Positions 12,290 to 22,534 of a stretch of DNA of 64,000 nt are shown here, piece by piece (the first letter of the stretch is position 1; each line of letters starts with the position of its first letter). Below the pieces are notes generated by a model that saw only the letters and a program-made list of their open reading frames with translations, was not told the DNA's origin and did not search any database. The stretch is from Hippopus hippopus (taxonomy: Eukaryota > Mollusca > Bivalvia > Cardiida > Cardiidae): assembly GCA_946811185.2 (NCBI GenBank), contig OX328106.1:31990426-32054425 (forward strand), written 5' to 3'. The position numbers were made by a program, and so were the translations under genes.

Positions 12290-12495
12290 AAAATTGAAGA
12301 ATTGAAAGCATATGCAGACGAAAAATTGGAGGTGTGTCAAATTATGGAACTTGTATTTGAAGTGGCAGAAAACTTTGAAGGAAAATTAGACAACGTCGGT
12401 CGCCAGCATGTTCTCCTTTTTCCACAATGTTTTCAAAAGTCCTCTTCCTTTTGGTTTTTGAAACACGGGGTTGTTTACTAAAAGATAAAGTGCAA
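12290..12495 (+). mobile_element. PAL-D copy
   Basis: 'GACGACAAAATTGAAGAATT', 'GAAGTGGCAGAAAACTTTGA', centre 'GTCGCCAGCATGTTCTCC', 'CACGGGGTTGTTTACTAAAA'. Confidence 0.65.
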
Positions 12496-12727
12496 CTCAC
12501 AAAACCTCTCATACTGGAAACAATCTGCTTTATAGCAAGCATAGATTGTGTTGTTTGACCACAGACCACCCTAGAATGTATAAATCATACGGAAATACAG
12601 GTATAAATTCTAAAATGTCAAACAAACTGAATTCCTTGCTGACAGACTAGTCCAGAAATATAAGGAATAAATTAAGTTGTAATGATTTATTGATTTATTA
12701 TTTCTCTGTTAGACGGGGATAAATGTA

Positions 12728-12756
12728 AGAGAGAGAAAGAGAGAGAGAGAGAGAGG
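12728..12756 (+). repeat. (GA)n microsatellite
   Basis: A run of AGAG units. Confidence 0.8.
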
Positions 12757-12759
12757 AGC

Positions 12760-13800
12760 GGACGAACAGTTGGACGGACAGAGAAGTTGCTATATTATAA
12801 CCTCAAATTAATTATATTGTTCATGATATAAAGTTAAGAAAACATTCAACTGTGTTCAAGGCGACTTAGGCTCATCACATGTACGTTACTTTGCACTGTT
12901 GCTCACTCAGTGCGTTGTCTAATATTCTACCAACGAATCAACAACATCATTTCAGCGTTCCTCGTAGAAAATGATTCAGAGAGCAAGCAGAGAAAAGTCA
13001 CAAAACGTTAGACTTTTGTTGAGAGATCGTTGACATTGGTTTTATACTTCCTTTGATTAGTTAAAATGTCGTTTTTCATATTTATGAACTCGTCAGTCTA
13101 ATGTGGTTTCAAGTCTTCAGTTCGTTATGTTGTTTCCTTCTTTCTTCCCCCCCCCCCCCCCCCGAAGAACTTGTACGTATTAATGCGTATTCGAGCTTTG
13201 CACTTTGTTTACGGTGCGTTACCTCAATTCGTCATAGTGTAAATTGTGCCTTAACAAAGAAACGTAGGCAGACACAGTCCATCCGATTTATCTTTATGAT
13301 TTCACTACAAGTTGAATATTGGCATTGCAGAATGTTTTACAATCGCCCTGGGACCCATACCGTCAAATTGACTATCAGTTATACATTCCTATATATAATA
13401 AGGAGAAAAGATACTGTCACAATATACAGAAATTACTCCGTAAAATCTTTGACCTAAATTCAATTTCATTCAAACAACGGCTTTTAAATCAAATTTCAAT
13501 TTTCTATTCAATTTACAATCGACAATTTAAATCGAGATTTATCTTACGCAGCGAAAATGCAAGATGATTGTTTAAAAAACTACAGTATAATTCTTAACAT
13601 TTCTCGCCATAACTATATTTCTCCTTTAAATTCAATAAGTTTGACTTCAAATCATTGTGGACAAAATGCGTTGCGGGCATTTCATCATTTTTTTACCCCT
13701 CCTTTTTTGTATCTTTTAGTACAAAATAAATAATCAAAATTTAAATTACAAGTAAAGCGTTTATACTAACAGAATGAATGAAGGATATGCTGTCAGGTAG
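12760..13800. other. No gene; poly-C run
   Basis: A C-run at 13147-13163. The 118- and 82-codon ORFs crossing 13101-13567 have no features and one begins by reading the C-run. Nothing else supported. Confidence 0.5.
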
Positions 13801-13837
13801 AGTCCACCCGGTCGCTCAGTCGGTAACGTAAAGGGTT

Positions 13838-14212
13838 AATGATCCGGGGATCGTCGGCTCGAAACCCAGCTTGGTCAAACTCTCGTCAAACCATTGTACT
13901 TGCGGCAGGCTTGAACATTGCTCTCGCTCAGAATTGTTTCGAAGATGTCTATGTGTTAACCATTAATGATCCGAGGATCGTCAGTTCGAAACCCAGCTCG
14001 GTCAAACTCTCGTCACACTATTATCCTTGCTACAGGTTTCATTTCTCTTTCTGAATATTATTTCAAAGATGTTTATGTGTTAACATTTAATGATGCGAGG
14101 GTCATCAGTTCGAAATTCAGCTCGGTGAAACTTTTGTCAAAGAATTGTCCTTGCGATAGGCTTCATTCCATCCCCCTGAATATTGTTTCGAAGATATCTA
14201 TGTGTACATGTA
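13838..14212 (+). repeat. About 127-bp tandem repeat, three units, tRNA-like boxes
   Basis: Units begin near 13838, 13965 and 14090. Each contains GATC(C/G)..GGATCGTC, a GTTCGAAACCCAGC or GGCTCGAAACCC B-box-like motif, 'GGTCAAACTCTCGTCA' and 'GAAGATGTCTATGTGTTAAC'. 'CGGTCGCTCAGTCGGTAACG' (A-box-like) precedes unit 1 only. It is a tandemly amplified piece of a SINE-F-like repeat. Confidence 0.75.
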
Positions 14213-14221
14213 ATCTCTTTA

Positions 14222-14440
14222 CTACATGATAAAACTTTAGACTTGATCAAATCATAAGCTGTTGCAGACAAGACATCAAAAAGTGGCTCAAATGTTGTAA
14301 AATGTTTTTTAAAGGGTTAGAAAACATTGTGGGAAAAGGAGAAAATGCTGGTTTCCAGCATTTTCTCCTTTTCCCATAATGTTTTCAAAGCTTTGTTTTT
14401 CAGGGTAGTTAAAACTCGGGGTTATGTGGTAAAGGATCAC
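14222..14440 (+). mobile_element. PAL-D MITE, perfect centre
   Basis: 'ATGATAAAACTTTAGACTTG' start, palindrome GGGAAAAGGAGAAAATGCTGG-TTT-CCAGCATTTTCTCC, 'GGTAGTTAAAACTCGGGG' and 'GTGGTAAAGG' end. Confidence 0.8.
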
Positions 14441-14774
14441 AGCACTGAACCGGATTTAGCTGGTTGTGCAGACAACGTAGAGAGAGAGAGATTTGAAAGG
14501 CAAGCAAGGGTCGTATGCTTCAGTACTCAGTTGCTAAAATAGAGACATTCTTTTTCGATTCAGTCGACAAACGACTTCTATCTCATCTTGCATCGGGTAA
14601 ATTTTTCCCTCCTTTTACCGCAATGTTATCACACATGCTGTGGAAATGGTTGAAATAATTATTAAGTCAGTCTATGAACCAATTTAATCAAACTAAATTA
14701 AATCAATCGAATTTTTTTTTTTCCAGTGTGTCATATGTACAAAACAGCTAAAGACGAAGAATTTACTACGGCTA

Positions 14775-14930
14775 TAATGATGATTCTGGTCTCTGAAAGG
14801 GTAGAAAGCTTTATAGGAAGGGAAGGAAATGCTTCTTACTGGCTTTTTCTACTTTTCACACAATGGTTTTAAAGGTTTATTTCTTCAGGGTCGTTAGAAT
14901 ACGAGATCGTTTGGTAAACGGTTAAGCGCT
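14775..14930 (+). mobile_element. PAL-D copy, diverged
   Basis: 'CTCTGAAAGGGTAGAAAGCT', 'GGAAATGCTTCTTACTGGC', 'GGTCGTTAGAATACGAG' and 'TTTGGTAAACGGTTAAG'. Confidence 0.6.
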
Positions 14931-15394
14931 AAACCGAAAATCATTACACTATAATTATAAAGAAATGAATCTAATCTATTCTAATATAGTCCTATCTAGG
15001 TCTAGAAAGTAGACCCAGCACAGTAAAGAAACCTAGCAGCAGGCACTTGGGAAACAGTACCGTCAACATACAATATAATTTGCAATTTCACTTTAATTCT
15101 TTAATTGCGATCCATTTCAATATAAAACAAGTGATTAATTATTAATCGAAAGTAATCTTGTCCAAATGATTGATCCATTCTCTCTTAACTTGTCCTCCGA
15201 CGCAATGATACCTTATTCACAGAGATGTATCGCTAAATACCGAAATGTTAAGTACTACGATGTTTCAAATAGTGTAGCTTTAATCATAGCGAAAGAATCA
15301 AGGGCGGCCTTCATGGCGCAATAATTAATCAATTACCATAGTGTTAAAGAGCGCCACAAAGAAAGCTTTTGAACACATTATGGGAAAAGGATTC

Positions 15395-15655
15395 GTTTGG
15401 TGTTTTCGCCATTTTCAACATTGTTTTAGTTATATCGCGGCGGCCTATGAATCTATGTACTCTTTCCTGGAGTTTCTTTTACAATTACTTCGCACAATAT
15501 TCTTTTTTAGTCACTGGCTGCTTTTCCACATAACCATCGTCGAAACTATAATCAGCGGTGACAGAAGAATGAATTCTATCGCAGAAATTTGACGAGCTGG
15601 GGATTCGAATCAGCGACCCTCAAGGTCTCAAGTCCTGTACTGTGCGCTATCGACT
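15395..15655 (-). repeat. SINE-F (tRNA-like head)
   Basis: On the minus strand the head has 'GGGTCGCTGATTCGAATCCC' (B-box), then the body 'AATTCATTCTTCTGTCACCG', 'GATGGTTATGTGGAAAAGC', 'AAACTCCAGGAAAGAG' and 'CGATATAACTAAAACAATG'. Confidence 0.65.
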
Positions 15656-15669
15656 ACACTTTCGGACTC

Positions 15670-15840
15670 TGCAGTACGGGAAAATAAGAAAATGCTGGTA
15701 ACCAGTATTTTCTCTTTTTCCCACAACGTTTTTTACCCTATCCACGACAAATTCCATCACTGAGTCACATTTAAAATGTCATGTGCAAATGCTTTTAATT
15801 TGGATAATAGCACATTTTTGTCGTCCTGTAGAGATAAAGG
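15670..15840 (-). mobile_element. PAL-D copy, left end truncated
   Basis: 'GAAAATGCTGGTAACCAGTA', 'TCTTTTTCCCACAACG', 'TTTGGATAATAGCAC' and 'TTTTGTCGTCCTGTAGAG'. Confidence 0.6.
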
Positions 15841-15867
15841 AAATACTGATCTTGGTCTACACTCCCT

Positions 15868-15921
15868 ACAGAGAGAGAGACAGAGAGAGACAGAAAGACA
15901 GACAGACAGACAGACAGACAA
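15868..15921 (+). repeat. (GA)n/(GACA)n microsatellite
   Basis: An AGAG run followed by CAGA units, apparently expanded inside a PAL-C-like repeat whose hairpin is at 15955-16015 ('CTAGATTGCACAG...GCTGTCTGATCTTG'). Confidence 0.8.
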
Positions 15922-16288
15922 GGGTAAGGAAACGTGTATATTTGATGACGACATAGACTAAGACTAGATTGCACAGAATTAGCTGTCTGATCTTGAACCT
16001 ATACCGTCCGCATGTTAAGTCAAACCCGTAACATAAAAAATCTTTTCTTGTTTGAGCGGATTTAGTGTCAGTCGTCAAAATGGTCGAAGATACACACTGC
16101 GCGATGAAAGAGTTAAAAAAGAAAATAAATTAAAATAAATATGGTTACTCCGTAGAGGAAATCAAGACATCTATGTTTTAACAATCAATACAAATTGCGA
16201 GTGAGATTTCTTCCCAAGTTATCCAGCATTGAAAAGTTTATAGATCCATATGAATCCCAATTTTTGAGAAGCCGGGCAATAAATGCTA

Positions 16289-16477
16289 TATGGCTTGCAA
16301 AACGCGAAAAGGGGCATTCGGACATTTGCGTAAAGTGTCGTCTCGGATCAGCCTGCGCAGTCCGCGTAGGCTAATCCGAGACGGCACTTTACGACTACAT
16401 TAGATTTTGTGCTACAGTAGATTTGCGCACTTTACGCAAATGTCCGAATGTCCCTTTTTGCGTGTTGCAGGCCATAT
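16289..16477. mobile_element. PAL-A internal-deletion derivative
   Basis: It has both ends (ATATGGCTTGCAAAACGCG, CGTGTTGCAGGCCATAT) and the first hairpin. The second hairpin is missing, leaving 'GTAGATTTGCGCACTTTACG'. Confidence 0.85.
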
Positions 16478-16674
16478 AATAAACATGGTCGCAAAATTAC
16501 GCCTCTACTGACTTAATCAGCTTGAATTTATTACAGTTTTTTTTTTTTTCAATTCAAGATTTTTTCTCATGCAAACACTTTCAGCGCCAAATGAATATAA
16601 AGCAAACCTCTTACGAAGATTTAAAGTATACTTAATCCATTGTAACTCCGAAACATCTTCATCTTACGGGCTAG

Positions 16675-16795
16675 ACTCAACAAGCGGACGGTATAGAACA
16701 AGATCAGACTGCACGTTCTGTGCAGTATGATCCTGTTCTATGCCGTCCGCTAAACTCTCTTTTTCAGCTCAAGGCACTAAAAGGATTGAAAGCTG
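16675..16795. mobile_element. PAL-C2 repeat, intact hairpin
   Basis: 'ACTCAACAAGCGGACGGTAT', hairpin GATCAGACTGCACG...GTGCAGTATGATC, 'ATGCCGTCCGC', 'CACTAAAAGGATTGAAAG'. Outer arms GCGGACGG/CCGTCCGC also pair. Confidence 0.72.
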
Positions 16796-17099
16796 AGAAA
16801 GAAAAAAACTGTCTTCTTTTTAAATACCATTGGGACATACAGTTTTTTGGAAAGAAGAAATAAATAGAATTCACACAGAAACAGCTTTGCCCCTGTGCTC
16901 CGTGCCGCATTAAGATTTAAAAAAAAAAACTTTTTTCCTGTTTAAAACAAATTTGAAGCGGATGCCCTTAAAAACTATTCTCGTAAATTTAGATTTTGAA
17001 CAGGAAATAAAGTTAAATATGAATACATGTAATAAAATTATAGCCGGAGGAGGACAGTGAGGAATTTCTCCTTCAACTACAAATGTTTTCGAAAATTAA

Positions 17100-17755
17100 A
17101 GTCTATTGCAAGGGGCACTGCTTAAATTCTATTTCCAAATTTGATTATTTTTAAGAGCCACATTCATGATAAAAGTTAGGACAACAAGAACGAAAAATGT
17201 TAAAGAGTCATAATATTTCATAGAAAGTTCATTTGTATTTCATTTACTGCATTACTGATGGCCTTCTTTAATAAAGCATAAGTTATTAGGAAGACACTTT
17301 GTTCCTGCGACATGTTTTCCATAGAGTTATAAAGAGCTTCTGTTTGCTACGGTCGTAAATTTGGCCAGCAATAAATCGTATAATTTGAACAAAAATTCCG
17401 GTAAGAATATTTGCATTTTGGACGAAGCAGACATGTTTAAAATATTAGCAGTGACAAGCACGTATAAGATTTTTTTACCTCGCATTTCTCCCCTTTTTTT
17501 CTCCGCTGTTCAATTTTACCTTATTAGGCATGCAGTTCATATCTAAACATCACAAAATTTGTTACTATCGGTTTTTCTTTTTCTATTATTTTAAGATTGA
17601 AACTTACAAGTAATTTGAATAACAACGATTTGTCCTTTATTTCGATAACCTTTCATTTTTTCTTTCTTCATGGAAAAGATCATAAATAGCTTTTAGCTCT
17701 TTCAGTACAAACAAATAAAAAACTTAAAGTTTTTCAACAGCTACAAATACAATTC
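17100..17755. other. No gene recognised
   Basis: A possible PAL-D trailing half is at 17355-17420 ('AATTCCGGTAAGAAT' is weak). Nothing else supported. Confidence 0.4.
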
Positions 17756-17759
17756 CGCT

Positions 17760-17910
17760 GCAAGATGAAGAGACAGTTTGGTCATAATCTAGAATGAAGC
17801 AGTGGACTGTATAGATCGTGGATCAGACTGCACGTTCTGTGTGGCCTGATCCTGATCAGCAGATTCCTGAAAAGCTTATTATGTCGTCCATTGCCACTAT
17901 AGCGATCTCT
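17760..17910. mobile_element. PAL-C3 variant
   Basis: 'CAAGATGAAGAGACAGTTTG', 'GTCATAATCTAGAATGAAGC', 'GGATCAGACTGCACG' hairpin and 'AAGCTTATTATGTCGTCCA'. Confidence 0.65.
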
Positions 17911-18074
17911 GCTATTTATCAGTATAATCTGAAACAAAGTACCACTTAAAGAACCATCCTTTTTTTTTTTTTTAAATTTCCATTAAACCGCTTTACAAAT
18001 ACATGAAGGAAAAAGGAAAAATTTGCTTACAATATATTGTATTACCAAGCTACAACGTTATCACGCTTTGTTTT

Positions 18075-18285
18075 AACAAATCTGAGGAAAAAAAGGCCAT
18101 TGAAAACATTGTGGTAAAAGGAGAAAATGCTGGTGACCCGCATTTTCTCTTTTTTTTTTCAATCTTTTCCACCCTGTAATCGACATAGTTGATACTAGTA
18201 CCTTAAGTTACATTCAAAGTTTCAGCAAATGCTTTAACTTTGCACAAGTCTAAAATTTTGTCGTTTAGTACAGAGTTAAACAACA
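18075..18285 (-). mobile_element. PAL-D MITE
   Basis: 'TTGAAAACATTGTGGTAAAA', palindrome GGAGAAAATGCTGG...CCGCATTTTCTC, 'AAATTTTGTCGTTTAGTA'. Confidence 0.75.
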
Positions 18286-18420
18286 GTCATGTTGATAATT
18301 CTTATTTTACTAGAAAGTTTTCAACTTTGTTAATTTTAAATTGTTTCAGAAAGTAATAAAATAAAACGTTAAATATACTGAAAGGGACATTTTCAATCAT
18401 AGAAAATATTAAAACAGATT

Positions 18421-18679
18421 TTAAGCGTGCTCTATAGAAATTTAGTTCAATGCATTTGCAAAAAGTCTCGACCCAGGTCAGCCTGCGCGGACTGCGCAGG
18501 CTGACCGGAGTAGAGACTTGTTGCTATTGGTAGATTTTCTGCATGTCATTGGACTATTGTACCACATGATTAAGTCGGTTGTTGGACATAACTGATTTTA
18601 TAGATCCATAATTAGGTTATTACTTGCATGGTATGATGCATCACAGGAGTGTGTTAAGCCCCTTTTTGCCTGGCTTATT
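18421..18679 (+). mobile_element. PAL-B MITE
   Basis: 'GTTCAATGCATTTGCAAAAAG', hairpin GGTCAGCCTGCGCGG...GCGCAGGCTGACC, 'TTAAGTCGGTTGTTGGACA', 'CTTGCATGGTATGATGCATC'. Confidence 0.82.
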
Positions 18680-18811
18680 TGGTCAAAGTATCTCACATGA
18701 TGTCAATTTGGAAAGATACAAGAATGAGATGACATGTTTTGTACTACCTGGTCTTGACATACACTTAAAAGCAATAGACTAAGAGTAGATCTAATCCCTT
18801 CCATAGTTTAA

Positions 18812-19022
18812 TCTTTATCCTGCTTAATAAGGGAAATGAAATTTTTTGAGCCGGTAGTAAAAACCTAAATTTTGCTATTGCCAAGGTACTCTTTTGGGGG
18901 GGACAATATGTCATTATCGGACAGTGTAGATCAAAGATCAGACTGCACGTCGCAGTCTGATCTTGATCTACACTGTCCGCAAAAGGTCAGTGGGTCGAGC
19001 TGAGCAGCCTAAGAGTTAATGC
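18812..19022. mobile_element. PAL-C MITE
   Basis: 'AGTTTAATCTTTATCCTGCT' to 'GCAGCCTAAGAGTTAATG'. Hairpin loop shortened (TCAGACTGCACG-TCGCAGTCTGATC). Confidence 0.78.
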
Positions 19023-19163
19023 CTATTTTTCAAATATTCTCACTGTCTGAAGCATGTTCTCAGCTGAGCATAAAGTCAAGTTTTACAAGCCTGGTCCCGG
19101 TTCGATATCTTTGACACCAAAATAAGCTCTGTAACACCAGTCTGTGATCGAAAACTGGATTTT

Positions 19164-19385
19164 AACCCTCTACCACACAATACCGTGTTTTAAAAGTTTT
19201 TGAAAACATTTTGGGATAAGTAGAAAATGGTGGAAACCAGCATCTTCTCCTTTTCTCACGATGTTTTCAACCCTGTTAAAAGTAGTTCGCATCATCTGAG
19301 TAACATTTAATTTGTAGTAGGCAGGTGTTATAAATTTGAAAAAAAAAATCTTAAATTTTGTTGTCTGGTAAAGATTTCAGCAAGA
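19164..19385 (-). mobile_element. PAL-D MITE
   Basis: 'TTTTAACCCTCTACCACACA' start, 'TGAAAACATTTTGGGAT' and 'GGTGGAAACCAGCATCTTCTC' centre, 'TTTTGTTGTCTGGTAAAG' end. Confidence 0.75.
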
Positions 19386-19529
19386 TTTTAATAAATGTTC
19401 ACTTAAAATCTTAATCCTGTTATCTTAATCTAGTTGAACTATTAGAGTTCTACCGACATAGAAATGCTTAATGAATGGACATACAGACACTTATAAAAGC
19501 GATAACAATACATGAATAAACCTTTAAAG

Positions 19530-19660
19530 CGCCTTTCACATGTACCGTTGCTTTTGCGGCCAGTGTAGATCAAGATCAGACTGCACAAAACGTGCAGTCT
19601 GATCTTTGAACTACACTGTCCGCTTTGCTGAGACATTCTTAACAAAAAGAACCTTGATAT
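19530..19660. mobile_element. PAL-C4 variant
   Basis: 'GTTGCTTTTGCGGCCAGTGT', hairpin TCAGACTGCACAA...CGTGCAGTCTGATC, 'CTGTCCGCTTTGCTGAGAC'. Confidence 0.7.
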
Positions 19661-19849
19661 TGCAGATATGTAGGTGGTACCTCTGGCTTGAAAATGTCTG
19701 CTATGTTTACCTGGCGCTCAAAGGGTTAACACATAATCTGCGTAATTATGGAGTTCTTTTTGCAGAGATTCAACACTAAGTTCAGCCTGCACATACGCGC
19801 AAGCTGACCCTGGAAAACCCCCCTCCCCCCCTCGCTATTGATGTATTTA

Positions 19850-20230
19850 TGCTATTCATTCTATTTCAATACGCAGACTCCTTTGCTTTTGACAGTGTAA
19901 TATACCCATAACGGATTTTCTTATCTTACACACGTTTGACGTAAGCACTGAGTGACGTAATATGTGACGTCATTTCATACTTCTTTCAGGAAACTAAGTC
20001 GGGTTTTATTCAAGGAAATTCCCAAATGTCCATGCGTAGTTTTTCATATCCTGACCTATTTTTCGCTAGGTTTTGTTACTTGACTAAAAGAATCTGACAT
20101 TCGTTTGCTTTTGGGTTAAGATTTTATTATACTTGTCTACAAAAATGTTATTAAGCTCGCCACTAATGTTTCCCTAGATTTGTTTAATACAATTTTATCT
20201 CATATGCCACCTTATGTCAGATCCTATATG
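19850..20230 (+). repeat. PAL-H related sequence 3' of TLX-b exon 1
   Basis: 'AGTGTAATATACCCATAACG', 'TTCTTATCTTACACACGTTT', two TGACGT motifs, 'AAGAATCTGACATTCGTT' and 'TTAAGCTCGCCA' match the left two-fifths of the 62643 element in order. It lies in the presumed intron 1 of TLX-b. Confidence 0.6.
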
Positions 20231-20501
20231 TATTTATATATCATGACATGTCAATAAATCTGTAAAATATAATCATTGTGATAGTCAGCAATATCATTTT
20301 ATATTCGGCGAAATGTGGGCTAAAGAATAAAGAGTATACAAACTGATTGATACAAAAAATGAAAAGATGTATGAGGGAATGAAAAACTTACAAAGCAAGT
20401 AATATTTGAGAAGAAAATGCAAAGTTATCGTATTTATAAAATACAGTGATACAAAAAGATGGATTGACTTTCATTAGAAAGGAAATCTTTATTATACAAA
20501 C

Positions 20502-20997
20502 CCCCAAATCTATCCCGACGAAAGTCTACCCAGGGAATACTGTAGGGTGTAAACAACTGCATCATAGGATGTGGACGTTGTGCCGGCACCTTGATCACCC
20601 CATGAGGTCCCCTGTACAATCCACAACCAGCTAAAGGAAACATTGCAGACGAAGCCAAATCCAGAGGATAAATCGTAGGAGATTGTCCAAGACTACCGTC
20701 GAATTTCGACGTCGACAAAGATGGCGATGATGACGGCGATTCTGAACGAGTCTCTTCGACGTCATTTTGCTCGTGATCAGAAATGACATCTGCGTCCGAA
20801 TCAACTACTTCAAAATCCGACGAGGAGTCTTTTCTGTCCTTTTTTGGAGAAAGAGATCGTGATCTTTGACGGCTTTCACCCAATATCCTTGTGATACCAA
20901 ACGACAACCGTGGTTTGGAAGCTTTTTGTTCCGCACTATCAATGTCTGTATTATGTTTATTTTCACGTTGTGTTTCTTTGCTGTCTTCTTTCGACAT
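20502..20997 (-). CDS. TLX: TLX-family homeobox gene, first coding exon (TLX-b)
   Basis: The exon gives 165 codons plus one base. The ATG at 20997 follows an in-frame TGA eight codons upstream and has A at -3. Residues 31-39 are LSFGITRIL, an eh1 (engrailed-homology 1) Groucho-binding motif like ISFGIDQIL of vertebrate TLX. Residues 45-100 are Ser/Arg- and then acid/Ser-rich. Residues 133-142, GVIKVPAQRP, match GVIRVPAHRP of TLX1. Residues 153-165, SIPWVDFRRDRFG, match the Pro-Trp pre-homeodomain motif that directly precedes [10 protein letters not shown]. The proposed donor is GGGG|GTTTGTA at 20501. Beyond it the frame runs on only 22 codons to a stop. Phase 1 here fits the TT start of a TLX exon 2 (G+TT = Val). 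The exon lies on the same strand as TLX-a but downstream of its last exon, so it belongs to a second gene or a rearranged one. Its own homeodomain exon is not seen in bases 1-20500. The donor is a weak match to consensus. Confidence 0.88.
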
Positions 20998-21309
20998 TTT
21001 GTAATGAGTTATTTTCCTTCACAGAATATAAACAAAACTATTGTAATATTAAGTATTTTAATTTACACTGACGATCGCTATATTACTGTCATTACTACAA
21101 GCTAGCTAGTAAAAGAGCATCGCCACATTAAGTTGTTTCTAGAAAGACAGTTACAATCCAAAGGCCCCATCTAATATTATATTTCCGCACACAGAAAATC
21201 TAGGATCTATACTGAAAAAAAAAACTCTGCTCGATTTCGAAGATAAGTAAATAGATCCTTACATGAAATCTTAGTAAGCATATAGTTCATTTGTCAACAC
21301 ATTAGAGAC
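20998..21309 (-). other. Probable 5' UTR / proximal leader of TLX-b
   Basis: This non-repetitive stretch lies between the promoter-like block and the ATG. It contains an in-frame TGA close to the start codon and no better upstream ATG in frame. The transcription start is not identifiable from sequence alone. Confidence 0.35.
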
Positions 21310-21430
21310 AAAAAATGTGGCGCGGATCTACGTCACATTCTACTCTCATAGGATTGGTCATTAGCACCAGCGCGCGTGGTTCATTTGCATAATCCCGCCC
21401 AGACGTAACCACGACCAATTGTTATTGACT
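21310..21430 (-). promoter_or_regulatory. Promoter-like block upstream of TLX-b exon 1
   Basis: About 310-430 bp upstream of the ATG, in a stretch free of recognisable repeats, several classical promoter motifs cluster: an octamer ATTTGCAT (21383-21390), a GC box CCCGCCC (21394-21400), CCAAT-type sites ATTGG (21353-21357, CCAAT on the coding strand) and CCAAT (21415-21419), and a CRE-like TACGTCAC (21329-21336). No clear TATA box is assigned. The motifs are seen directly; promoter function is inferred from their clustering and position. Confidence 0.4.
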
Positions 21431-21739
21431 CTTTGTAATTTTCTTCCTTGTCACTTGGAATCAATAGACGACATTTGGTTTTTTTTCTCCTCAAGCAGAT
21501 AAAGATCGGAAAATGAGAGAGAATTATTTTGAACATGTTTACATTTAATATCTGATCAGAGACTAGTTTGAGGAATAGCAGCAAGCATCAGCAGTTAGAG
21601 ACTGACAGAGAAAAAATACACGTTTTATATGATCGCCTAACTCTCTCCCAATAGATCTACTTTTGTCAATCACAAAAATGAATTTTATGTTTTTTTTTTC
21701 TTTTTTGTATTTCGTGGGGATTATATATCCATAACCATT

Positions 21740-22075
21740 AGAAGGGCGGGAGAGAGTGTAGATCAAAATCAAACTGCATGTATGTGCATTATGATCTTGA
21801 CGGTCTACAGTGTCTGCCAAATATATCGATAATCGTAAATACCGGGGTAAGCGTTGAAATCAATGGTTTTCTAAGATCGTAAATCGAATTAACGTTGTGA
21901 AGAGTGATCCGCGCCTTCTGTCCGATTGGCAGGATGCATTGCAAGTCTGTTTGTGGGTCTGAGTGTGGCTCAGTGGCTGAGATATAGGATCGCTTATCGA
22001 TAGTTTGATCTGTACCCGAGGTGCTTGGACTTTTCGTTTGAATGCTCTAGGGCAAGGCAATGTAGAGTTCAAATG
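21740..22075. repeat. PAL-C fragment and tRNA-like SINE fragment
   Basis: 21748-21820: 'GAGTGTAGATCAAAATCAAA' and 'GTGCATTATGATCTTGAC'. 21960-22070: 'GTGTGGCTCAGTGGCTGAGA' (A-box-like) and 'CTCTAGGGCAAGGCAATGTA'. Confidence 0.4.
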
Positions 22076-22206
22076 ATCAGTAGATGTGAAACTTAGGAAA
22101 TACGCAGTTAAATCAGTTGTCGATATGATATAACTAAACTTTGAATTTTGAAGGCGATGTTAAAATACACCACTGATTCAATCAATCAGTCGATCGACCT
22201 TGTAGA

Positions 22207-22222
22207 TTAATAATTATTTTAA

Positions 22223-22257
<35 letters not shown>

Positions 22258-22294
22258 ACAAATAAATAAATACATTTGTAAATAAATAAATAAA
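22207..22294 (+). repeat. (AAAT)n microsatellite
   Basis: About 80 bases of AAAT/AATA units with few interruptions. Confidence 0.9.
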
Positions 22295-22314
22295 TTGCAA
22301 TATATTATTCTTTT

Positions 22315-22500
22315 ACCAAACAACCCCTGGTTTTTGCAAGTCTAGGGCAGACGGCTGATGAAAAATTTGTAGGAAAAGGAGGAAATGGTGTTTCCAAATT
22401 ATTACCCACCGTTTGAACCACATATAGTTTTACATCTGCCAATGATTTAAATATGGACAAATCTAAATTTTTTTTGTCGGCTGGTAAAGAGCTAAACAGC
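22315..22500 (-). mobile_element. PAL-D copy, palindrome lost
   Basis: 'TTTTACCAAACAACCCCTGG' at left and 'TTTGTCGGCTGGTAAAGAGC' at right, with the middle deleted or eroded. Confidence 0.6.
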
Positions 22501-22534
22501 GACATTTTAATGAATTACAGGAAATAAAATTTCA

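Noticed and set aside
13101..13567. 118- and 82-codon plus-strand ORFs
   Set aside because: One includes a poly-proline reading of a C-run; neither has family features.
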